Assembly: GCA_017508825.1 (NCBI GenBank)
Contig: JAFWRC010000128.1
Location: 1 to 40,110 of the forward strand
DNA length: 40,110 nt
Direction of reading: 5' to 3'
From: Lachnospiraceae bacterium
GTDB lineage: Bacteria > Bacillota > Clostridia > Lachnospirales > Lachnospiraceae
Shown here: positions 33,251-40,110 of the stretch, in pieces
How positions within the stretch are numbered: position 1 is the first letter of the stretch
Layout of the letters: every line of letters starts with the position of its first letter
Made by a program: the position numbers and the translations under genes
Notes under the pieces: generated by a model
Databases searched by the model: none
What the model was told of the DNA's origin: nothing
What the model saw: the letters and a program-made list of their open reading frames with translations, nothing else

Positions 33251-36142
33251 GTGGAAGAACTGATCTGTAAAAACTGTGGTGGTACATTGGAGTTTAAAGA
33301 AGGGGATAAGGTCGCGGTCTGTGACAGCTGTGGCAAAAAGATCACACTCCCCCGCTTTCAGAGTGATGTAAAAAAGAATCTGTTTAAACGGGCCAGCCGC
33401 CTGTTGCAGGAGAAACAGTTTGATAAAGCTATGGAGTTTTATGAAGATGCACTGAAGGAAGACGCCGAGGATCCGGAGGTGTACTGGTCTCTGGTGCTGT
33501 GCCGTTATGGGGTGGAGTATGTGGAGGAAGCTTCGGGGAAGCGTGTCCCCACGATCCATCGGATCCAGGAGACCCCGGTACTGGTGGATGAATCCTATAA
33601 GAGCGCATTGGAATATGCAGATGAAGAACAGAAGGAGATCTACGAAGCGGAAGCGGAAGAGATCGAGCGCATTCAGAGTGCCTACTTAAAGATCGTACGC
33701 AGTGAAAAGCCTTTCGATGTGTTCATCTGCTATAAAGAGACAGATGAGAACGGAAAGAGAACGCAGGATTCCGTACTGGCGAGGGAGATCTATGACCGCC
33801 TGTCCAATCAGGGGATCAAGGTGTTCTATGCTCCGGTTACCCTGGAAGATAAACTTGGAGAGGATTATGAACCGTATATCTTTGCTGCCCTGCAGTCTTC
33901 CAAAGTCATGATCGCTCTCGGCACTAAGAAAGAGTACTTTGAAGCGGTCTGGGTACGCAATGAATGGAGTCGTTTCCTGTCGATCCTGAACCGGGAAAAG
34001 AAGGAAAAAGGAAGCACGAACCGCACACTGATCCCGGCATATAAAGATATGGATGCTTATGATCTGCCGACGGAATTTGCACGTCTGCAGGCGATGGATA
34101 TGGGGAAATTGGGCTTTATCCAGGACCTGTCGGATGGTATCAACAAGATTCTTCGGGCCGGAAATAAGGAAACGAAGGCACAGGCTTCCACAGCTGCGCC
34201 GGCGGCTTCCAATGAGATCCTGAATCTGGAAAAGAGAATGTTCAATTTCCTGCAGGATGGGGATCGAAAAAAAGCGGAGGAATATGCAGAGCGTATCCTG
34301 GACAAAGATCCGGATAACGGCAAGGCATATCTGGGACATCTTCTGGTGGAAGCCGGATGCAGAAATGTGAATGATCTGAAAATGAGCCCGAAACTGCTGC
34401 CGGAATACAGATACTTTACCAATGCAATGGAAAAGGGGGATGCGCAGCAGAAAGAAATGCTCATGGCTATGACGCAGGCCGTAACACAGCGCATCGACCA
34501 GGAGCGGCAGGATGCAAAATATGTGGAAGGTATGCGGAAGCTGCAGAAAGCGATCCATACAAAGGATGAGCAGGCGGCAGTCAATGCGATGCATGCCTTT
34601 AAGCAGATCCCGGACTGGAGAGATGCCAAGGCAAAAGCAAAAGAGAGTGAAGAGCTTGCCAATGAGATCCGTGCGGAAAAGAAGAAGGCAGCGGATGAAC
34701 AGGCGGAAAAAGAACGGAAAAGACGCCGCAGAAAGCTGATCACCAAGCTGGTGATCGCGGCATCGATCATCCTGTTCATCTGGTTTATGTTGTACGGAAG
34801 GCGGGATATATCACTCAGCAAAGCAAAGAAAATGATCCGAAACGAGCAGTATGAAGAGGCCTACGATATTTTGAGAAGATTGGGAGAGTATAAAGGAGCC
34901 TCCTCTTTGATCGTTTCCAATATCTGTGAGCGGGCAAATGCGCAGATCGATGCCGGAAATACGGATGCTGCAAAGGATCTTCTTATGCCTTATCTGGAAT
35001 CTCCGGATGCGCAGGAAGTAATGCGTCGTGTGAATTATGAATACGGAAAGGCGGCTTTGGCAAGGAATGATTATGATGCCGCGTATTCGTATCTGGCTGC
35101 AAGCAGTTCTTATGAAGATGCGGATACTCTGATCGCAGAGAGTAAGTATACCCGTGCGGAAGAGGCGTTTGCTTCGGAGAATTTAGATGAGGTATTTGAT
35201 CTTCTGAATGGTCTGGAAACGTATAAAGAGGCGCCGGCTATGTTGCAGGCGGCACACTATAAAGCCGGGATAAATGCATTATCGGAAGAAAACTACGGAT
35301 CGGCATTGATCCATTTTCATAAGGCCGGAGATTATGAAGACAGTCTGGCGCAAAGGGATGAATTGTTAGAGGGAACACTGGCACTGGGAATTTATCTTCC
35401 GGCTTATAAAGTTCTGCTGGAAACCGATCCGGAACGGGCGGAGGAGTTGTTAAGTGAGCAACCCTGGCTTGGGATCATGTATGCTTCTATCGGAAGTACG
35501 GTTGAACTGGGTTCCTTTGAACAGGATAATGATAAGGATAACGGAGCCGAGCCGATAGAATGGATGGTAATGGATTATCGGGATGGAAAATATCTGCTGG
35601 TATCCCGATACAATCTGGATTCCAGAGCGTTTGATGAAGAGAAAGAGGCGGAAGGACTGACCTGGGAGAACAGTGATATCCGGGAGTGGTTGAACGGCGA
35701 ATTCATGAATGTGGCATTTACCGATGGAATCCGTAGACAGATTTCGGAAACAGTGAACAGTAATCCGGATATGTCGATTGAAGCAATGGTGGAGGAATTT
35801 TCGGTTCCCGGCGGATTGGAGTATATTGAAGATTATCAGGGATATGAGAACGGTGAGGATACGACTGACAGAGTATTTCTGCTGAGCTATCCGGAATATG
35901 TGAGATATGGTCTGGTCGACAGCCAGCCGGAGGATACGAGTTATGCAAGAGATCGGGTGAACAAAGCCGGTGGTGACGGCGCCTGTGTCTGGACCAGAAC
36001 GATCGCAAATCAGGATTCTCCGATCTTTCAGATCGGGGATGGCAGGGTCTATTGGGGATACGGTATGGGACTTACCAGTGCATGGCACAGTTATAATGCG
36101 AAAGGCATCCGTCCCGCACTTTGGTTTAGTGTAGAGGATTGA
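33251..36142 (+). CDS. Zinc-ribbon/TPR/TIR/transmembrane/DUF6273-like receptor-type protein
   Basis: 963 residues. A zinc ribbon (C6, C9, C24, C27) and a TPR-like helical region (about 38-75) precede a TIR domain (about 154-290) starting FDVFICYKETDENG. E238 in VWVRNEW matches the position of the catalytic Glu of TIR NADases by family comparison. TPR-like helices follow, then KERKRRRRKL and one transmembrane helix (about 496-516). Beyond it come helical repeats with Y-x-D-A/S motifs and a C-terminal DUF6273-like domain (about 763-960; WMVMDYRDGKYLLVSRYNLD, WENSDIREWLN, VFLLS). There is no signal peptide, and the strong positive charge before the helix predicts TIR inside and DUF6273 outside. 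GTG start with GAGGAGAGG upstream. Probable sensor with a signalling or NAD-consuming effector domain; ligand and activity are unproven. Confidence 0.85.
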   Translation: MEELICKNCGGTLEFKEGDKVAVCDSCGKKITLPRFQSDVKKNLFKRASRLLQEKQFDKAMEFYEDALKEDAEDPEVYWSLVLCRYGVEYVEEASGKRVPTIHRIQETPVLVDESYKSALEYADEEQKEIYEAEAEEIERIQSAYLKIVRSEKPFDVFICYKETDENGKRTQDSVLAREIYDRLSNQGIKVFYAPVTLEDKLGEDYEPYIFAALQSSKVMIALGTKKEYFEAVWVRNEWSRFLSILNREKKEKGSTNRTLIPAYKDMDAYDLPTEFARLQAMDMGKLGFIQDLSDGINKILRAGNKETKAQASTAAPAASNEILNLEKRMFNFLQDGDRKKAEEYAERILDKDPDNGKAYLGHLLVEAGCRNVNDLKMSPKLLPEYRYFTNAMEKGDAQQKEMLMAMTQAVTQRIDQERQDAKYVEGMRKLQKAIHTKDEQAAVNAMHAFKQIPDWRDAKAKAKESEELANEIRAEKKKAADEQAEKERKRRRRKLITKLVIAASIILFIWFMLYGRRDISLSKAKKMIRNEQYEEAYDILRRLGEYKGASSLIVSNICERANAQIDAGNTDAAKDLLMPYLESPDAQEVMRRVNYEYGKAALARNDYDAAYSYLAASSSYEDADTLIAESKYTRAEEAFASENLDEVFDLLNGLETYKEAPAMLQAAHYKAGINALSEENYGSALIHFHKAGDYEDSLAQRDELLEGTLALGIYLPAYKVLLETDPERAEELLSEQPWLGIMYASIGSTVELGSFEQDNDKDNGAEPIEWMVMDYRDGKYLLVSRYNLDSRAFDEEKEAEGLTWENSDIREWLNGEFMNVAFTDGIRRQISETVNSNPDMSIEAMVEEFSVPGGLEYIEDYQGYENGEDTTDRVFLLSYPEYVRYGLVDSQPEDTSYARDRVNKAGGDGACVWTRTIANQDSPIFQIGDGRVYWGYGMGLTSAWHSYNAKGIRPALWFSVED

Positions 36143-36168
36143 TGTAACAGATCAGGGAGAGATGATCC

Positions 36169-36981
36169 ATGGCTAAAGTATGTTCGTTTTGCGGAAAAAA
36201 GGCAACACTGGGATTGAGCTATCATGCTTTTCGGGGCGGAGGGTACTGTTGCAATAACTGCTGTGCAGGAGTTCATGTGCTTTTTAAGCAGCTGTCACAA
36301 TGGAGTGTAGATGAGTTTCAGGATTATCTGGCCTATCGGAATGCGTATGAACAGCAATTTGTCAGTATCTTTAAACCATTAATCAATTATGGCGCCATGC
36401 TGGTAGATCCGGAACACGGTTTGTTTGCACTTTTGGACAGATGGAGCTATGAGCTGCTTCCCAATCCGTATAGTCAGCAGATCTTTGAGATTTCTGCGGT
36501 GAAATCCTACAGTATCACAAATAAAGTGGATGAAGAATGGGTAGAGGGCGTATTCGGATCTACATTAAGGAGTTATTATACCATCTATATCAATATTGAA
36601 ATGGCCAGACCCAGGATCGCATATAATGGTTTCCAGCTGATCTACCGTGCACAGGAACATGAACTGCCGTCCCTTAAACTCATTGAACAACAGTTTGCAA
36701 GCTGGAATCCGAATCTGTTGAGTTCAGATCCGCTGGATCAGCAGAGAATACTGCAGGAAAGACAACAACAGGCATTGCAGCAGGAAATGGCAGTGCGGAC
36801 GGCGAGAGACTACCGGATGTTTCTGGGAATTCCGGAAAATGAGCAGTTGACGCCTGCATTATTGCAGAACTATAAGAACCGTAAGATCAGTGCCCTGCTG
36901 AATACCACAAACGATTTTTCGGCGATGGACCGGGTAGAAGCAGCGGCGGGATTTCTGATGAATTATTATCATCTGTCATAA
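36169..36981 (+). CDS. Cys-rich zinc-finger protein (DUF4428-like N-terminus)
   Basis: 270 residues, unknown function, no membrane segment. The N-terminus carries Cys pairs C5/C8 (CSFCGKK), and C27, C28, C31, C32 (YCCNNCC), consistent with a small zinc-binding domain like the DUF4428 finger. The middle (about 60-170) is mixed alpha/beta. A Gln-rich helix (about 200-225; QQRILQERQQQALQQEM) leads to a C-terminal helical region ending MNYYHLS. GGGAGAG precedes the ATG, 26 bases after the TIR gene. Probably a cytosolic partner of the TIR and SPFH proteins, since all three carry zinc-binding N- or C-terminal modules. Confidence 0.75.
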   Translation: MAKVCSFCGKKATLGLSYHAFRGGGYCCNNCCAGVHVLFKQLSQWSVDEFQDYLAYRNAYEQQFVSIFKPLINYGAMLVDPEHGLFALLDRWSYELLPNPYSQQIFEISAVKSYSITNKVDEEWVEGVFGSTLRSYYTIYINIEMARPRIAYNGFQLIYRAQEHELPSLKLIEQQFASWNPNLLSSDPLDQQRILQERQQQALQQEMAVRTARDYRMFLGIPENEQLTPALLQNYKNRKISALLNTTNDFSAMDRVEAAAGFLMNYYHLS

Positions 36982-37011
36982 AGCATACATTTGGAAAGGA
37001 TGGTACAAAAA

Positions 37012-38361
37012 ATGAGAATTGTAGATGTCGTTCATTATCAGGGCACACCGGATTACCTGATCTGGAAGTTTCCGGAGGAAAACTTTAACACGCAATCAAG
37101 ACTGCAGGTTCCGTTAGGACAGGAGGCGATCTTTTTCAGCAACGGACAGGCAATGGATGTGTTCGGGCCGGGTGAGTATACGCTGACGACCGACCGGATC
37201 CCTCTGCTGGCGGATTTTATCAAGAAACATATCTCCGGTGGCGTGGATATGTACCAGAGCCAGGTATATTACATCAATAAGGCCGAGGCTCTGTCCATGA
37301 AGTGGGGAACCCCGGATAAGGTCATGATCCAGCCGAACGGCGTACCGATGAAGCTGGGCGCAGGCGGAGATATGTCACTTCAGGTTACGGACTCCGCGGT
37401 GTTTTTGCTGAAACTGGGCGCAAATAACCTGGATAAGGAACATTTTGTTGCGCAGATGCGGGAAAAACTGAATACCAAGATCGGTGACTATCTTGCCAAT
37501 ACGGTAGCGGATCTGAATGTGGATATTTTTGATCTGGATAAGCACCGGATGGAGTTTTCCGCAAAACTTCAGGAAATGCTGGCAGCGGATTTTGAAATCT
37601 ACGGCGTATCGCTGCTGCAGTTCAATGTTTCCAGATTTGTACTACCGGAGGATGATCCGAACTATCAGAATATGCTCAAGAACCGCGCAGACAAGGTGAA
37701 TGCCCTGGATGCGAAGAAGATTGAGAATGACCGTAAGATGGTGGAGCTGGAAGGCGCGAAAGATCGTATGGAGATCGAAAATGAAATGAAGCGCCGGTCT
37801 ACCGAAGCAGATGCCGATGCGATGGAAACATGGGAACTTCGAAAGGCGGAGATCGCAGCAAAGAGACAGATCATGGAAGCAGAGGCGATGAAGGCGAAGC
37901 GAGAGCTGGAAGGCTATACCTATCAGGAGGAGCAGAGTTATAACATTGCCAAGACCTTTGCAGATAAGCAGGGTGGCAGCGATATGGTAGGTCTGGGAGT
38001 AGGCCTGGGCGCTATGACCGGCATCGGTGCCAGTGTAGGTTCCTATCTGAGCGGCAGTGTAACGCAGGCGATGGCCGGAACTGCTGCACCGCAGATGAAA
38101 CCGCAGTCTGATGGAAAAGTGAAGTGCAGCAAGTGCGGCGCAGAATTGCCGGAAAATGCAAAGTTCTGTCTGGAATGCGGTGAAAAGGTAGTCGTCCTGC
38201 AGGAGAACGAGATGATCTGTCCTTCCTGTGGTAAGGCTACTCCGAAGGGCAAGTTCTGTATGGAATGTGGCGCACCTTTGGCAAAGAAATGTCCGAACTG
38301 CGGACAGGAAGTACCGAGTGGCGGCAAATTTTGTCTGGAATGCGGAACGAAGATGGAGTAA
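37012..38361 (+). CDS. SPFH domain protein with three C-terminal zinc ribbons (YdjI-like)
   Basis: 449 residues. The N-terminal SPFH-type domain (about 20-240) lacks a signal or membrane helix and begins with IWKFPEENFNTQSRLQVPLGQEAIFF, as in the B. subtilis YdjI / 'virion core protein-like' family. A long charged helix (about 225-310) precedes a Gly-rich hydrophobic stretch (MVGLGVGLGAMTGIGASVG). Then come three zinc ribbons of the form CxxCG-(9-11)-FCxECG: first at C372/C375/C386/C389, two more to the end. Start ATG 37012 is preceded by GGAAAGGA; a TTG at 36991 is in frame but lies before that site. YdjI homologues sit in membrane-stress operons with PspA-like proteins; here the partner is a TIR protein. 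Likely a membrane scaffold. Confidence 0.9.
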   Translation: MRIVDVVHYQGTPDYLIWKFPEENFNTQSRLQVPLGQEAIFFSNGQAMDVFGPGEYTLTTDRIPLLADFIKKHISGGVDMYQSQVYYINKAEALSMKWGTPDKVMIQPNGVPMKLGAGGDMSLQVTDSAVFLLKLGANNLDKEHFVAQMREKLNTKIGDYLANTVADLNVDIFDLDKHRMEFSAKLQEMLAADFEIYGVSLLQFNVSRFVLPEDDPNYQNMLKNRADKVNALDAKKIENDRKMVELEGAKDRMEIENEMKRRSTEADADAMETWELRKAEIAAKRQIMEAEAMKAKRELEGYTYQEEQSYNIAKTFADKQGGSDMVGLGVGLGAMTGIGASVGSYLSGSVTQAMAGTAAPQMKPQSDGKVKCSKCGAELPENAKFCLECGEKVVVLQENEMICPSCGKATPKGKFCMECGAPLAKKCPNCGQEVPSGGKFCLECGTKME

Positions 38362-38368
38362 GCAGAAT

Positions 38369-38938
38369 ATGAAAAAAATTGGATTGAAATGTCTGGTGCT
38401 TTTCTCAGCCCTGTTCTTATTCGGCTGCGGAAAGGGGGAGACTACACGGGAAGATGGACAGTCCCAAAGCGAGTACGAAAAAGAACGAGCGGAGGCATTT
38501 AATAATCTCCGCGGCAATTGGAGCCTCACCAAAGTCTATGATACCGAAAGCGGGGAGATGGTTGACTGGCTCCGGACACAGGATAAGATCGCATCTACCG
38601 GTCAGGATCTGGTTTCGGATTCCTTGGGAAACATAGGAGAAGGGATCTCTAATCTGGTAGATAAGACCGGCGTATTCCATCAGGAGACCGGGATCACGGT
38701 AACTTCGGAAGAGATCAACCTGGAAGAACTGGGCCGTGGAAACTATAAGGTAGAAGAATTTGACTTCCGGATCGAAAACGAAGAAACGAATGCATATTAC
38801 TTCGTTATTTCTGATTCGCAGAATAACGGTTTCGAAGTGGTCTATTACCCTGCCGATAACAGTATGGTCATCGAAAATCTGGTTAGCGGTGAAGCAGACC
38901 CGGAAAGCATTAAACTGTTTGAAAGAGCAGTACAATAA
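38369..38938 (+). CDS. Small lipoprotein, last gene of the TIR/SPFH operon
   Basis: 189 residues. Lipoprotein signal peptide with lipobox LFGC (C20). The mature part begins with a charged Glu/Lys/Gln segment, then RGNWSLTKVYDTESGEMVDW, a lipocalin-like or DUF-type 'amount of product left after treatment' pattern seen in many small clostridial lipoproteins, ending in a beta-rich C-terminus. No family was recognised with confidence. The start ATG is 7 bases after the SPFH stop. The stop codon overlaps the left edge of the terminator hairpin at 38937-38978. It would face outside, like the predicted sensor domain of the TIR protein. Confidence 0.8.
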   Translation: MKKIGLKCLVLFSALFLFGCGKGETTREDGQSQSEYEKERAEAFNNLRGNWSLTKVYDTESGEMVDWLRTQDKIASTGQDLVSDSLGNIGEGISNLVDKTGVFHQETGITVTSEEINLEELGRGNYKVEEFDFRIENEETNAYYFVISDSQNNGFEVVYYPADNSMVIENLVSGEADPESIKLFERAVQ

Positions 38939-38978
38939 TAAGAATAACGGCAGGCGTTTGCCTGCCGTTATTCTTATT
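38937..38978. terminator. Perfect 19-bp bidirectional terminator
   Basis: Arms 38937-38955 and 38960-38978 are exact inverted copies with a GTTT loop; the outer part is A/T-rich (AATAAGAATAA / TTATTCTTATT) and the inner part G/C-rich (CGGCAGGC / GCCTGCCG). Symmetry lets it act on both strands, between the convergent lipoprotein and pgeF genes. Confidence 0.9.
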
Positions 38979-39052
38979 GCGCGTCTGATGTAAGGGAATA
39001 TGCCGCTGTCGCAGCTGCGTCAGGCGTAAGTGTTCAGCAAGCGGAATACTTT

Positions 39053-39835
39053 TTAGCATTCGGGAATCATGATCACAGCGGCCTGGCTGCCGCGGTTCCC
39101 ATTGGTATAGCGGTGCGACCAGTATCTCTCCGGAAGACACATGGTGCAATCTTCGATCACTTCTACGTGATCTTCCGAAATGCCTGTTCTCAGCAGGCAT
39201 TTTTTTAATACCCCTTTCAGATCGAGCATGTATTTACCGTTTTCTTTTAGTATATAAAGGTCGCACTCATCCGTGCATAATAATGTATTTACAGCTTCGA
39301 TCACTTCCGAGCCAACCTCAAAACAGCACTTTCCGATGGCAGGCCCGATACAGGCACGGATCTGCTCTTTTTCGGCGCCGCATTCCAGCATCTTTTCAAC
39401 GGCGACTTTTTCGATATCGGCAACGGTACTGCGCCAGCCGGAGTGAACGGCTGCAACCACCCGGTTCTTTTCATCCGCCAGCAGGAGCGGAATACAGTCA
39501 GCGGTAAAGACGACCAGTGGTACTCCGGGAGTGGAGGTAACATAACCATCCGCCTCATAGAGCGTTCCATATCCGTACGCCGGTCTTGCATTGTCCGCAT
39601 CAACGATCATTACGTTGTTGCCATGTACCTGTTTGCCGCAGACAAACGGAATCTTCTTAATACCACAGGAGTCAAAAAAAAGCCGGTAATTCTCCTTCAC
39701 ATTTTCCGCATCATCCCCGCGGCTCATCCCCAGATTCAGCGACGCAAATATGCCCTCACTTACGCCACCGGTCCTTGTTGAGAATCCATGCGGGAAAGTG
39801 ATCAGATGTGATTTTATCGTGTTGATCTCACTCAT
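39053..39835 (-). CDS. pgeF: Peptidoglycan editing factor PgeF (multicopper-oxidase-like 'laccase' family)
   Basis: 260 residues from the ATG at 39835. PgeF (YfiH/YlmD/LACC1 family) removes wrong amino acids such as L-Ser from the UDP-MurNAc precursor and has purine nucleoside hydrolase/phosphorylase-like activities. The His-Cys-His metal site is visible: GKQVHGNN, FTADCIPLLL and VHSGWRS, with CIGPAIGKCCFEVG nearby. The N-terminus has the typical HGFSTRTGGVSEG. AAAGG lies 11 bases before the second ATG; the longer start at 39853 (six more residues) is also possible. It is convergent with the TIR operon and has a strong promoter at 39870-39898. Confidence 0.92.
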   Translation of the reverse strand: MSEINTIKSHLITFPHGFSTRTGGVSEGIFASLNLGMSRGDDAENVKENYRLFFDSCGIKKIPFVCGKQVHGNNVMIVDADNARPAYGYGTLYEADGYVTSTPGVPLVVFTADCIPLLLADEKNRVVAAVHSGWRSTVADIEKVAVEKMLECGAEKEQIRACIGPAIGKCCFEVGSEVIEAVNTLLCTDECDLYILKENGKYMLDLKGVLKKCLLRTGISEDHVEVIEDCTMCLPERYWSHRYTNGNRGSQAAVIMIPEC

Positions 39836-39869
39836 GTAAGTTCTGCCTTTCATTCATATTCACCGAAAT

Positions 39870-39898
39870 ATTCTAAGGGATTTTACTTTGTACGTCAA
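39870..39898 (-). promoter_or_regulatory. Sigma-A promoter of pgeF
   Basis: Minus-strand TTGACG (39893-39898) and TAGAAT (39870-39875) with a 17-base spacer. The transcript would start near 39863, leaving a short leader. Confidence 0.7.
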
Positions 39899-39915
39899 AT
39901 TCGGGTTTATCGAGT

Positions 39916-39993
39916 CGGCGAGCCACGGGGACGGTTCTTGTGGCTAAAGATCTTCGATCTTGTTGCCACAAGAACCGTCCCCATGGCTCGCCG
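39916..39993. repeat. Long REP-like palindrome (GGGACGGTTCT family)
   Basis: 29-base arms (39916-39944 and 39965-39993) pair with one mismatch. The core CACGGGGACGGTTCTTGTGGC is related to the element at 224-274. The loop itself contains AAGATC/GATCTT. It lies upstream of pgeF, outside the promoter. Confidence 0.85.
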
Positions 39994-40015
39994 AGATGTA
40001 TCGACAACCACCACA

Positions 40016-40099
40016 TCGCAAGGGCTCCCCCCACGTTCGTGGGTCCCCCCTCGCGAATATCCTAAGGCATCCTCCCGCAAGCGGGCCCCTCCTTAGGAT
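40016..40099. repeat. Two tandem nested palindromes
   Basis: First unit 40016-40056: outer arms TCGCAAGGG/CCCTCGCGA with one mismatch, then C-rich internal loops, then inner stem CCCAC/GTGGG (40030-40043). Second unit 40059-40099: perfect outer arms ATCCTAAGG/CCTTAGGAT, C-rich internal loops CATCCT and CCCCT, inner stem CCCGC/GCGGG (40074-40085). Both share the layout outer stem, C-rich bulge, GC hairpin. No gene is seen in 39854-40110. Confidence 0.75.
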
Positions 40100-40110
40100 G
40101 AACAACCGGA

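Noticed and set aside
33251-36142. Assignment of the TIR protein to Thoeris
   Set aside because: No ThsA-like effector lies nearby and the membrane-spanning architecture does not match ThsB.
39008-39030. CGCAGCTGCG-centred palindrome between the convergent terminator and pgeF
   Set aside because: Short with mismatched flanks, no T-run and no related copy in the window.

Overview
The window looks like a chromosomal segment of a Gram-positive gut or rumen Firmicute, most likely a Lachnospiraceae-type Clostridia. The reasons are the core gene order asp23-nusB-xseA-xseB-ispA-dxs-tlyA-nadK-recN, the RqcH and DegV genes, the purine-rich Shine-Dalgarno sites, the consensus sigma-A promoters with 17-base spacers, the tRNA without an encoded CCA, and the types of palindromic intergenic repeat. 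This assignment is inference from content; no species is claimed. Base composition is roughly balanced by eye. Almost everything is on the + strand. The exceptions are a tRNA-Glu at the left end and pgeF at the right end.

Layout. 1-374: tRNA-Glu(CTC) with promoter and terminator on the - strand, then a REP-like palindrome. 375-6832: deoB (phosphopentomutase), a DegV lipid-binding protein, a secreted transglutaminase-like protein, prfC (release factor 3), and a transglutaminase-like lipoprotein. 6842-15621: a tightly packed housekeeping operon (asp23-like, nusB, xseA, xseB, ispA, dxs, tlyA, nadK, recN). 15666-17245: glgA with its own promoter and terminator.

17471-30001: a seven-gene operon in which genes overlap or nearly touch. 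It encodes a secreted/membrane protein with an amidotransferase-like region, an ABC ATPase, an ABC-2 permease, a membrane coiled-coil protein with a long Gly-Gln-x tail, a MoxR AAA+ ATPase, a DUF58 protein, and a 1493-residue membrane protein carrying three VWA domains. Charge patterns put all three VWA domains, the first protein's soluble domains and the Gly-Gln-x tail outside the membrane. MoxR, DUF58 and the ABC ATPase would be inside. This suggests an ATP-driven envelope assembly or remodelling machine.

30005-33102: rqcH (NFACT), a Nudix ADP-ribose pyrophosphatase and a HAD hydrolase. 33118-38978: a four-gene operon with its own promoter, an internal leader hairpin and a perfect 19-bp terminator. 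Its genes encode (i) a zinc-ribbon/TPR/TIR/transmembrane/repeat/DUF6273-like protein with the topology of a Toll-like receptor, (ii) a Cys-rich zinc-finger protein, (iii) an SPFH protein with three zinc ribbons and (iv) a lipoprotein. I consider this the best candidate for an undescribed sensing or defence system. 39053-39835 is pgeF (-), followed by a second REP-like palindrome and two tandem nested palindromes.
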